This document shows positions 1-6,767 of a stretch of DNA of 7,077 nt, in pieces. Within the stretch, counting starts at the first letter, position 1; every line of letters starts with the position of its first letter. This DNA comes from an archaeon RBG_16_50_20. GTDB lineage: Archaea; Thermoproteota; Bathyarchaeia; 40CM-2-53-6. The stretch is from NCBI GenBank assembly GCA_001768965.1, contig MEMY01000083.1, positions 1,575 to 8,651 on the forward strand, read 5' to 3'. Position numbers and translations under genes: made by a program. The notes under the pieces were generated by a model, which saw only the letters and a program-made list of their open reading frames with translations, did not search any database and was not told where the DNA came from.

Positions 1-797
1 TGACAACACTCGACATAGCTTTCCTGTCCCTATTCACTTTGAACCTACTCATCGAAGAATGTCTCAACAATCGGATCTTGTTAGTCGGCATAACAAAAGA
101 CACGACCGCAAGGGACCTCATTACCCACCTGATTCCAGTCTGCATCAATCAGAGCATCTGGAGGAGTGATATCAAACATGTCGCAACCACAGATAGGATG
201 CTGCTCCAAGCTGTAAGCATGTTCCATCATCTTGAACTCCCTGTTCCTTGGACTACGATCGAGTACGATACCGCATTCCAGACGATTATCCCCGACCTTG
301 AGCATCGTGTGGGTTATGTGTCCGGAGCTGTCAAGAACCGCATAATCCTAGAGCAACTATTCGTGAAATCCTACATTCAACTTGACAAAGCGAAGTCTGA
401 TGATCAGTTCAGGAGCAATGTTCTCTTCATCGACAGACTGTACCACGGGAGCTTCGAGAAAGCTCCGACTTTGAAACTGAATCATGAATACTCCGCAATC
501 GAAGAAGTCCGACCTGTTCTTTGGCAGTCCAGTACATCGGTTAACGGGGTGCAGGAATTGGTTATGGTGACGCTCAAAGCCATGACTCAACAGAGTCTGC
601 CCGAAGTCTTTGGTCACAACAAACCGCTATTCATAGCCGACAAGATCGCGAAGGCTCAGAGGGACCGTGCAGCACAAATAGTGAAAGCTACAGGTCACTG
701 GTTGGTTTCGCATCCGAAGCTAAGGAAGTTCTCATTCTACATGAACACGTTTCGTGCACGTAGGAGTGAGGTTGAGCATGCTAGAGGCAGAACTTAA
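1..797 (+). CDS. nurA: NurA-like 5'-3' nuclease, C-terminal part (5' end outside window)
   Basis: The frame is open from the left edge (first full codon at 3) to TAA at 795-797, giving 264 visible residues. The first possible start inside the window is a TTG at 39, but uninterrupted codons before it make a gene continuing upstream more likely. NurA is a Mn-dependent single-strand endonuclease and 5'-3' exonuclease that works with HerA to resect DNA ends before recombination. Visible here are a strand followed by VGITKDT, resembling the internal lysine/aspartate motif of the NurA fold, and a C-terminal block with PLFIADKIAKAQRD, similar to the proline-leucine...alanine-aspartate segment that closes NurA proteins. 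The N-terminal catalytic Asp-Gly motif would lie outside the window. The last 20 bases overlap herA, indicating translational coupling. The name rests on fold-like motifs plus the HerA partner. Overall similarity looks low, so this may be a divergent NurA branch. Confidence 0.78.
   Translation, partial: TTLDIAFLSLFTLNLLIEECLNNRILLVGITKDTTARDLITHLIPVCINQSIWRSDIKHVATTDRMLLQAVSMFHHLELPVPWTTIEYDTAFQTIIPDLEHRVGYVSGAVKNRIILEQLFVKSYIQLDKAKSDDQFRSNVLFIDRLYHGSFEKAPTLKLNHEYSAIEEVRPVLWQSSTSVNGVQELVMVTLKAMTQQSLPEVFGHNKPLFIADKIAKAQRDRAAQIVKATGHWLVSHPKLRKFSFYMNTFRARRSEVEHARGRT
768..772 (+). promoter_or_regulatory. herA ribosome binding site inside nurA
   Basis: GAGGT lies five bases before ATG 778 and matches the archaeal anti-Shine-Dalgarno sequence. 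A second purine-rich match, AGGAG, occurs at 762-766. This site decides the herA start in favour of ATG 778 over the in-frame GTG at 754. It lies within the nurA coding sequence, consistent with coupled translation of the two subunits. Confidence 0.65.
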
Positions 798-2640
798 CCA
801 TCATTTTACGGATCTGGATAGCCGGTTCGACGCCAGACTTGCCGCGGTACTCGCCGTGAGGCGAACTGAGACATCTGCTGAAACCACAGGTTTCTCGGCG
901 AAGTACGAGTGTCGCGTGAAGGCGCAATACCAGAGGGACTTAATGGGCCTTCTCGAGGAGGGCATGCTGCTGGCGGTTCGCAATTTCAAGGCAAAGAAGC
1001 ACGACGGCAAGCGGTTTACTCTGCTTGAAATTTCCAGGATTGGCCCTGAGCATTTCGGTCTCAGGGGACTTTCAGACACAAGCTACTACCCCTACCAGTT
1101 TGAGATAATCGAACAGAGTGTGTCTGACTGGGACACCAACGACACAGCTACGATGATGATTCAGATCGCCGCTATTCCTTTGAACTATGATTTAATTCTG
1201 AAGAGCGACGATCAAGAGTACGTTAAGGGCTTCACCTACCCGATTGTGGGCGAACGAGTATTCATTCTCGGAAGAAACACAATCCACAGGATGTACAACC
1301 TCCGGCTACTCGGAGAGTTTGGGCTATCTTGGGGTGAGGATCAAATTCGAACATCTGCAGAGGCCCGGAAGGATCCGCGCCTGGGGATAATCAAGATGTT
1401 CCAGGAGCAGGAGCCTATTCCGATCTACGTAAGTTTCGAACGTCTTGTGCGTTACCATTTCGGGATTTTCTCCTTCACGGGGGGCGGCAAAAGCAATCTC
1501 CTCTCGAACATCCTTCGACGGATTCTGTACCACACAAAGGACACGAAGATCGTAATCTTTGATATCTCCATGGAATATCCCTTCTTGCTTCAGGATGTGT
1601 TCGTTGACAAATCAATCAAAAGCAAGATCATAACAGAGGTTCCTGTTGCCGATCCCGAACGATTTCGCAAGATCATAGTCACGCCAAGAGGTTTCGAGAA
1701 AGTAGACATCAGATCAAGACTCGAAGGCATACTGGAGCAGGGGAAAGTAGGGAACTTTCAAGAGGGCCGCGAGCATCCGCCAACCTACGAGGATATTCTG
1801 AACGAGATCAGATTACTGGCAGTGGATGATGCCAAGAAAGCTGCGAACCTGAATGCGATCGATCGAATACGACTGAAAGTGCTGGAATGGACAAAAGAGC
1901 ACCATGTCGTGAGGTCCGCTACAGTCAGCGAAGAATTCTTAGACTACTTGCAGACGGAAGCCCAAAACGCCACCGAGCTGTTCAAAGTATGGAAAAGCAG
2001 CGCCCTCGCGGCATGGGCCTCAACTCGAACAGAACTCAAAGCATTCCTCCATCAGGAGACAGATGCACAAGATGAGAATTCATTTACCACGGAGCAACTT
2101 GTCCACCTCCTGGAAGGGGAGACGAGACTCCTATGCCTGTCGATAGTTGAACCGAGCGTCGTCAAGCAATTAGCGATTGATATGACAACACAAATGCTGC
2201 GCCATAGAAAACGTGAATTCCAAGTAGAACCGCAAATCCTCTTCGTCTTTGATGAAGCACAGGAGTTCATTCCGGCATTGGACAAGGCAAGAGGAATAGA
2301 TGCAACGTGCACGCAGCGTATCGAAACGCTCCTTCGGCAAGGCAGAAAATATGGTCTAGGTGGCTGCGTCGCAACACAGAGAATAGCGTACCTCAATACC
2401 AATGCATTGCAGCAACTCCATACATACTTCGTTGGTCCGTTGCCCAGACCTTACGACCGAAGCCTAGTGAGCAGCACCTTCACAATAGACCAAGGGATAC
2501 TTGAGAAGACCTTAGAGTTCGCTCCAGGCCAATGGCTGGTCTCAAGTTACATAGCAACAGGTATGGAGAACGTTCCAATATTCATCACCGCAGATAACTC
2601 AGAAAGTGAGATCAGAACACCGGCGAGTCCCGAAAGATAG
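778..2640 (+). CDS. herA: HerA-type hexameric DNA translocase/helicase ATPase
   Basis: HerA proteins are FtsK-HerA superfamily ATPases that form hexameric rings, bind NurA and drive DNA-end resection. From ATG 778 the protein has 620 residues. A short charged helix (1-30) precedes a beta-rich region resembling the HAS-barrel that docks NurA (about 35-190). A RecA-like ATPase core follows, with P-loop FTGGGKSN (K238), Walker B ILFVFDEAQEF (D492, E493), and RQGRKYG (520-526) as the expected arginine-finger segment, followed by a CVATQR sensor-like motif. A helical insertion of roughly 250 residues separates Walker A and B. A GTG at 754 would add eight residues. ATG 778 is preferred because GAGGT (768-772) sits five bases before it. 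The gene overlaps nurA by 20 bases. Odd points are GGGKS instead of the common GSGKS, DISMEY (262-267) where HerA usually has DxxGEY, and a length above the usual roughly 500 residues. Assignment to the superfamily is secure; cellular role is inferred from the NurA neighbour. Confidence 0.92.
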   Translation: MLEAELNHHFTDLDSRFDARLAAVLAVRRTETSAETTGFSAKYECRVKAQYQRDLMGLLEEGMLLAVRNFKAKKHDGKRFTLLEISRIGPEHFGLRGLSDTSYYPYQFEIIEQSVSDWDTNDTATMMIQIAAIPLNYDLILKSDDQEYVKGFTYPIVGERVFILGRNTIHRMYNLRLLGEFGLSWGEDQIRTSAEARKDPRLGIIKMFQEQEPIPIYVSFERLVRYHFGIFSFTGGGKSNLLSNILRRILYHTKDTKIVIFDISMEYPFLLQDVFVDKSIKSKIITEVPVADPERFRKIIVTPRGFEKVDIRSRLEGILEQGKVGNFQEGREHPPTYEDILNEIRLLAVDDAKKAANLNAIDRIRLKVLEWTKEHHVVRSATVSEEFLDYLQTEAQNATELFKVWKSSALAAWASTRTELKAFLHQETDAQDENSFTTEQLVHLLEGETRLLCLSIVEPSVVKQLAIDMTTQMLRHRKREFQVEPQILFVFDEAQEFIPALDKARGIDATCTQRIETLLRQGRKYGLGGCVATQRIAYLNTNALQQLHTYFVGPLPRPYDRSLVSSTFTIDQGILEKTLEFAPGQWLVSSYIATGMENVPIFITADNSESEIRTPASPER

Positions 2641-2808
2641 GTAGTGTTGTGACGAATTCCGAATCGACTTAAATACGGAGTACTCACTGTTTTTGTGAAG
2701 GTGCTCTAGCCCATGGGTGACGGCTTTAACGCCCCTATCAAGGTCCCATAGTATACGTCCACATCGTTGCTTATTCAGGGCACTGAAAGTTTCTCGGATT
2801 GAACCATC
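2641..2808 (+). other. herA-asnS intergenic region with possible asnS leader
   Basis: This 168-base gap holds a TATA-like element (2668-2676) and then about 130 bases before the asnS ATG. Within it, 2700-2706 can pair with 2778-2784 (with G-U pairs) and ATGGG (2713-2717) can pair with CCCAT (2746-2750). A 12-codon frame starts at ATG 2713, preceded by AAGGTG at 2698-2703. A run of five T residues (2690-2694) sits in a small TCAC/GTGA inverted repeat and might help end the herA transcript. None of these is strong alone. No tRNA, C/D-box RNA or known riboswitch was recognised. Confidence 0.35.
2661..2676 (+). promoter_or_regulatory. Candidate asnS promoter (BRE/TATA-like)
   Basis: The sequence CTTAAATAC (2668-2676), preceded by GAATCGA, resembles an archaeal TATA box with a weak purine-containing BRE. 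Transcription would be expected to start about 25 bases downstream, near 2695-2705, leaving a leader of roughly 105-115 bases before asnS. No better TATA element is placed for a leaderless asnS start around 2780. Alternatively asnS is simply read through from herA. Confidence 0.35.
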
Positions 2809-4116
2809 ATGACACCGGACACGCCTACGGTTTCTGATATTTTCGCAGGTAAACTCGACAGCAGCCACGTGTTACTGAGAGGATGGCTGCATCACATCAG
2901 GTCGAGCGGAGGAATCCTATTTCTTCAACTACGCGATGGAACAGGCATCATTCAATGCACGCTGAAGAAGGACCAGACTGACGCGAAGGAGTTTGAACGA
3001 CTGAGCGGGTTGCCGATAGAGAGCACGGTCGAAATCTCGGGGACCGTGAGGAAGGACCCTCGTGCACCTCGTGGTTACGAAATCTTTGGCGAGAAGGTTA
3101 CTGTTCTCTTTCCAGCGGAAGAAGGTTTTCCGATTGCGAAGAAATATCATGGCCCCGACTTCCTCCTTGATAATCGCCATTTGTGGATAAGGAGCCCCAA
3201 ACTCCAAGCGGTGATGAGGGTTCGCGCAAGGTTCCTTGACGAGGCCCGACGATGGCTTGCTGATCATGAATACTTGGAAGTTCAAGTTCCTATTCTAGTG
3301 ACCGCGGCAGTTGAAGGGGGCTCAACGCTTTTCGAAGTCAAATACTTCGATCAGAAGGCCTACCTGACCCAGAGCTGGCAACTCTACGCTGAGGCGATGA
3401 TTTGTGGAGTCGGCAAGATATTCACGGTCGCTCCCTCATTCCGTGCAGAGAAATCGCGAACGAGGCGCCATTTGACCGAGTATTGGCATCTGGAAGTTGA
3501 AGCGCCTTGGCTCGATCTGGACGGACTCATACACCTTGAAGAGGAACTTGTGTCGCATGTCTGCCAACGCCTCCGAGATCAAATGCCAGAAGAACTGCGA
3601 CTTCTGGGACGCGATCCTGAGCAACTTGCCAGTGTAGTGAGTCCCTTCCCCAGAATCACGTACGATAAAGCCGTTGAGCTGATCCAGAAATCGAGACGCG
3701 ACTTCAAGTGGGGAACCGACATAGGTTACGAAGAAGAGAAGATACTCACAGAGAGCTTCGACAAACCATTCTTTGTCAGCCATTTCCCGAAGGCAGTCAA
3801 AGCATTCTACCACATGCCTGATCCGAAGAATCCCAAAGTAACTCTCTCCACAGATCTGTTGGCACCTGAAGGATATGGAGAGATCACGGGAGGTGGCCAA
3901 CGCATCCACGACTTCAAACTGCTGCTCGAGAGGATCAAAGAAGACGATTTGAAACCAGACGATTACAAGTGGTACATTGACCTTCGTCGTTATGGGACGG
4001 TACCCCATTCCGGTTTCGGAATGGGTGTGGAGAGGACTGTGATGTGGATCTGCAAGCTCGAACACATCCGAGACTCTATCGCCTTCCCGCGTTTGATAAA
4101 CAGAATCTTTCCATAG
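2809..4116 (+). CDS. asnS: Asparagine--tRNA ligase (AsnRS), archaeal type
   Basis: This cytoplasmic class IIb aminoacyl-tRNA synthetase charges tRNA-Asn with asparagine using ATP. The 435-residue length matches the family. Residues 1 to about 115 form the OB-fold anticodon-binding domain (VLLRGWLHHIRSSGG, FLQLRDGTG). The catalytic domain follows, with motif 1 ending in EVQVPIL, the substrate loop EGGSTLF, motif 2 SFRAEKSRTRRHLTEYWHLE (R212), and motif 3 GFGMGVER (402-409, R409). The segments FPKAVKAFYHMPDPKNPKV and WICKLEHIRDSIAFPRLINR are characteristic of AsnRS rather than AspRS. The intact OB domain argues against the archaeal AsnRS-derived asparagine synthetase, which lacks it. ATG 2809 is the first start after an in-frame TGA at 2800. 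It has no Shine-Dalgarno sequence before it. The presence of AsnRS implies direct charging of tRNA-Asn, though an amidotransferase route could coexist elsewhere. The GNAT gene follows 21 bases downstream. Confidence 0.96.
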   Translation: MTPDTPTVSDIFAGKLDSSHVLLRGWLHHIRSSGGILFLQLRDGTGIIQCTLKKDQTDAKEFERLSGLPIESTVEISGTVRKDPRAPRGYEIFGEKVTVLFPAEEGFPIAKKYHGPDFLLDNRHLWIRSPKLQAVMRVRARFLDEARRWLADHEYLEVQVPILVTAAVEGGSTLFEVKYFDQKAYLTQSWQLYAEAMICGVGKIFTVAPSFRAEKSRTRRHLTEYWHLEVEAPWLDLDGLIHLEEELVSHVCQRLRDQMPEELRLLGRDPEQLASVVSPFPRITYDKAVELIQKSRRDFKWGTDIGYEEEKILTESFDKPFFVSHFPKAVKAFYHMPDPKNPKVTLSTDLLAPEGYGEITGGGQRIHDFKLLLERIKEDDLKPDDYKWYIDLRRYGTVPHSGFGMGVERTVMWICKLEHIRDSIAFPRLINRIFP

Positions 4117-4137
4117 CTTAGTCAAGGAACGCTGAAA

Positions 4138-4992
4138 ATGCTTCGAATACGCAGGATGCGAATCGAAGACGTTCCGTTCGCGGTTCGACTGTCCGAGCAG
4201 GAACACTGGGGCGTTACAAGGAACGATCTTCAACGCCTCTTGAGGCTCACTCCTGCTGGCTGCTTCATAGCATATGAAGGGGCCAAGAAATTGGGCCTCA
4301 CGACAACAACCATCTACGGCAGGAAGCTCGCATGGATTGGGAATGTGATCGTCGACTGGGAATATCGGGGCATGCACATCGGCCGCAATCTCGTCGACCA
4401 TGCAGTAGCTTTCCTGAAGAAGTCAAGGATCCAGAATATTGCACTTTATTGTTTCAAGGAGAACGTAGACTTCTACGAAAACCTTGGCTTCGTGAAGGAT
4501 GCGCCGTTCCTCCGGATGAGGAGAAAAGCGAAATCGAGAGCCGCTGGGGTAAATTGGCGCGTATTTGATCATGCGCCTTCGCTGCAGGCGTTGCTGTTGG
4601 GTGATAAGAGGGCTTTTGGTGCGGACAGGTCGAGACTTGTGCGAGACATGCTCGCCACGAGAGCGGGGTGGTATGTTGGTTCCGCCCGGAAGAAGATCAG
4701 CTTATCCTACCTTATGATTAGAGAATATCGCGACATGTGCGAACTCGGACCATGGGTTTGTCTGAACCCGCCAAGAAGCGAACCTGAAAGAATGCTAAAT
4801 CTCGCACTGTCCGAAGTTGGCGAGCTTCCTACGGAAGTGTCTTGTCTGCAGAGGAATAAAGACGCCATTCGTTTGATGGAGGCGAAGGGATTCCGGACAC
4901 TCAGGGAAGGTTACAGGATGTTCTTCAGAGATAGAGCGCGGATTGGAAATGACAAAGCGCAGTATGCTCTGGGTTTCCTTGACAAGGGGTAA
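4138..4992 (+). CDS. GNAT-family N-acetyltransferase with YitH/HolE-like C-terminal domain
   Basis: This 284-residue protein begins with a GNAT domain (about 1-130). Acetyl-CoA pyrophosphate-binding motif A is visible as VIVDWEYRGMHIGR (70-83, with the R-G-x-x-x-G pattern), and FYENLGFVKD (112-121) is the usual C-terminal GNAT strand-helix. The second half (about 135-284) contains DKRAFGADRSRLVRDML and a further AIRLMEAKGFRTLREGYRMF segment. This resembles the second acetyltransferase-like domain of YitH/HolE-type proteins (Acetyltransf_18). The first domain is probably catalytic and the second probably shapes the substrate pocket; the substrate cannot be named. ATG 4138 follows asnS by 21 bases with a weak AAGG at 4124-4127, so co-transcription with asnS is likely. 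The 3' end faces pyrG across 15 bases. No truncation or frameshift is evident. Confidence 0.86.
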   Translation: MLRIRRMRIEDVPFAVRLSEQEHWGVTRNDLQRLLRLTPAGCFIAYEGAKKLGLTTTTIYGRKLAWIGNVIVDWEYRGMHIGRNLVDHAVAFLKKSRIQNIALYCFKENVDFYENLGFVKDAPFLRMRRKAKSRAAGVNWRVFDHAPSLQALLLGDKRAFGADRSRLVRDMLATRAGWYVGSARKKISLSYLMIREYRDMCELGPWVCLNPPRSEPERMLNLALSEVGELPTEVSCLQRNKDAIRLMEAKGFRTLREGYRMFFRDRARIGNDKAQYALGFLDKG

Positions 4993-5007
4993 CACAGACA
5001 TCGAAGG

Positions 5008-6666
5008 CTAGGCGACTGCTTTCTGAATTAGCGGCGTGAATTCGGGCGCTGTCTTTCCGAGCTTCCTGTCCAACCCCGCCTTAATCAGTCCGTAGTATGG
5101 AGGCGACGGCTTGCCGGGTCTCGACTTGAATTCTCCATGGAACTGCGTTCCCATGTAGAAATACCTGTCTGGGACCTCGAAGATCTCCATCCTAGTTCCG
5201 TCGATACTTCGTCCCGAGAATCTTCCTCCCGCCTTGACAATCCGCTCAATGTAGTCCGGGTTGACCTCCCATCTGTGTCGATGTCTTTCAGAAATTACTT
5301 CACGCCCGTAGAGCAGACTCGCTATGGTGTTTGGTGAGATGCGGATCTCATGAGCTCCCAATCTCATAGTCGCCCCTTTCGACTCTACTGCGAGTTGTTC
5401 TGGCATCAGATTAATCACAGGATGAGGCGTGTTCGGATTGATCTCGACGCTGTTCGCTCCATTCAATCCCAAGTGCCTACAAAATTCCACAATTGCCAAC
5501 TGGAATCCAAAACAGATCCCAAGCGTCGGAATATTGTTCTCCCGAGCATAAGCTAGGGCTGCGATCTTGCCCTCGGTCCCCCTGGACCCGAAACCGCCAG
5601 GGACCAAAACGCCGTCGAAGCGTGACAATATCTTGCAGTTGGACGGCTCGTTCTCAAAGAGTTCGGTCTCGATCCATTCGATTTCGACTCGTGTATCACA
5701 TGCCGCTCCCGCGTGCTTCAAGGCTTCATTCACGCTAACATAGGAGTCTGCGAGTTCAGCGTACTTCCCGCAGAGCGCGATTCGCACAACTTGGCTGGGG
5801 TTTGAGATTCGATCTACCGTTCGCTTCCAACCACTCCAATCCACAGAATGATGGTCAAGTCCGAACCGGTCAGCAAGAAACTCCCCCATTCCTTGGTCGT
5901 CCAGGTCCATGGGTGTTTGGTAAATGGTCGGAAGATCAGGCGACGCGAAGACCGCTTGCTCCTCGACGTTACAAAATAGCGCTATCTTCTTTTTCGGTCC
6001 AGACAATAATGGTCCCTTGCTTCTCGCCACAATCAGGTCTGGTTGAATACCGATTCGCCTCAGCTCTTGCACGCTGTGCTGAGTGGGTTTGGTCTTCTGC
6101 TCGCCAACAACATCTAGAGTGGGAACCAGTGTTACGTGGGCAAATAGTACTCTTCGATGACCTTCCTCCAATCGCAATTGGCGTGCAGCTTCCAGGTAGG
6201 GAAGGCTTTCGATGTCGCCGACGGTCCCACCGACCTCAACTAACAGGACGTCTGGTTCCACTTTCGAGGCGATGTTTCTGATCACTGATTTGATTTCATC
6301 AGTTACATGCGGTATTATCTGAACGCATTGTCCGAGAAAGTCGCCACGGCGCTCCTTGTTGATGACCGAGGTGTAGATTTGGCCCGTCGTCGTGTTGTGA
6401 CTTCGTGATAAGTTGATATCGAGAAAGCGTTCGTAAGTTCCTAAGTCCATGTCAATCTCCCCGCCGTCATCTGTGACGAACACTTCGCCGTGGGTCACGG
6501 GGTTCATTGTGCCGGCGTCGACGTTCAGGTATGGGTCGATCTTCATTGCGGAGACTTTGAAGCCTCTAAGTTGAAGCAGTTTCGCGATGGAAGCGGTTGT
6601 GATGCCCTTTCCTATTCCGGACATTACACCGCCGGTGACGAAAAGATATCTCGTATCTGTCGGCAT
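5008..6666 (-). CDS. pyrG: CTP synthase (glutamine hydrolysing)
   Basis: PyrG makes CTP from UTP, ATP and glutamine, the last step of pyrimidine nucleotide synthesis, and works as a cytoplasmic tetramer. The 552 residues match the usual length. The N-terminal synthase domain (1 to about 270) has VTGGVMSGIGKGITTAS (P-loop, K20), KIDPYLNVDAGTMNP, TDDGGEIDMDLGTYERF with acidic Mg ligands around D72, VEVGGTVGDIES (E144), and UTP-site KTKPTQHSV (191-199). The class I glutaminase domain has VPGGFGSRGTEGKI, the nucleophile in LGICFGFQ (C385), and the H510/E512 pair in QFHGEFKSRPG. The usual motif there is HPE, so a glycine replaces the proline while the triad residues are intact. DGGE in place of the bacterial DGAE is common in archaeal enzymes. 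ATG 6666 has no useful Shine-Dalgarno sequence, but a TATA-like element lies 24-31 bases upstream, suggesting a leaderless mRNA. The gene is probably monocistronic. Confidence 0.98.
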   Translation of the reverse strand: MPTDTRYLFVTGGVMSGIGKGITTASIAKLLQLRGFKVSAMKIDPYLNVDAGTMNPVTHGEVFVTDDGGEIDMDLGTYERFLDINLSRSHNTTTGQIYTSVINKERRGDFLGQCVQIIPHVTDEIKSVIRNIASKVEPDVLLVEVGGTVGDIESLPYLEAARQLRLEEGHRRVLFAHVTLVPTLDVVGEQKTKPTQHSVQELRRIGIQPDLIVARSKGPLLSGPKKKIALFCNVEEQAVFASPDLPTIYQTPMDLDDQGMGEFLADRFGLDHHSVDWSGWKRTVDRISNPSQVVRIALCGKYAELADSYVSVNEALKHAGAACDTRVEIEWIETELFENEPSNCKILSRFDGVLVPGGFGSRGTEGKIAALAYARENNIPTLGICFGFQLAIVEFCRHLGLNGANSVEINPNTPHPVINLMPEQLAVESKGATMRLGAHEIRISPNTIASLLYGREVISERHRHRWEVNPDYIERIVKAGGRFSGRSIDGTRMEIFEVPDRYFYMGTQFHGEFKSRPGKPSPPYYGLIKAGLDRKLGKTAPEFTPLIQKAVA

Positions 6667-6689
6667 AAATCACACGAAGCGATCGCGTA

Positions 6690-6705
6690 ACTTAAAGTTT
6701 CTCCG
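6690..6705 (-). promoter_or_regulatory. pyrG promoter: TATA box and BRE
   Basis: On the minus strand the order is GGAGAAA then CTTTAAGT (plus-strand 6690-6697). This matches the archaeal BRE plus TATA arrangement. The box lies 24 to 31 bases before the A of the pyrG ATG, so transcription would begin at or next to the start codon. That fits a leaderless transcript and the lack of a properly spaced ribosome binding site. Confidence 0.65.
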
Positions 6706-6720
6706 ATAACAAAACGGAGA
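6700..6720. repeat. 6-bp inverted repeat abutting the pyrG promoter
   Basis: TCTCCG (6700-6705) and CGGAGA (6715-6720) are perfect reverse complements separated by nine bases, 21 bp in total or about two helical turns. The promoter-proximal arm overlaps the BRE. CGGAGA appears again at 6742-6747. This could be an operator for a dimeric regulator of pyrG; in RNA it could instead form a small hairpin behind the upstream minus-strand gene. Function is inference. Confidence 0.4.
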
Positions 6721-6745
6721 TAGTTGGGAAAAGACGGTGGACGGA

Positions 6746-6767
6746 GACCGGAAGTTACTTTCCGGTC
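6746..6767 (-). terminator. Hairpin at the end of the partial minus-strand gene, possible terminator
   Basis: GACCGGAA (6746-6753) and TTCCGGTC (6760-6767) are perfect 8-bp arms around a six-base loop. The hairpin overlaps the TGA of the upstream minus-strand gene. On that strand a short T-rich run (TCTTTT) follows, but only about a dozen bases beyond the stem, so it is not a classical intrinsic terminator. A role in transcript end formation or mRNA 3' protection is inferred from its position. Confidence 0.4.

Noticed and set aside
754..777. GTG 754 as herA start
   Set aside because: No ribosome site precedes it, while ATG 778 has GAGGT five bases upstream.
2700..2784. A tRNA gene in the herA-asnS gap
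   Set aside because: The outer stem and a D-arm-like segment can be drawn, but no anticodon stem forms and the T-arm consensus is missing at the required place.
2716..2786. C/D-box guide RNA between a GTGACGG and a CTGA
   Set aside because: The C-box-like sequence does not match RTGATGA, and no internal D'/C' boxes were found.
2791..2812. A T-arm-like GGTTCAATCC on the minus strand near the asnS start
   Set aside because: Only two stem pairs form and no other tRNA parts lie upstream; it overlaps the asnS start codon region.
2599..2868. An 89-residue minus-strand frame across the herA-asnS gap
   Set aside because: It overlaps the ends of both flanking genes and the asnS start region. It shows no motif and would need antisense expression; chance openness is the simpler explanation.
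3436..4401. A 321-residue open frame on the minus strand opposite asnS and the GNAT gene
   Set aside because: It is a codon shadow of two well-supported plus-strand genes and spans the gap between them. Its translation shows no family motif, and no promoter or ribosome site was seen.
5802..6281. A 159-residue plus-strand frame opposite pyrG
   Set aside because: It lies wholly inside the conserved pyrG sequence and its translation has no recognisable domain.
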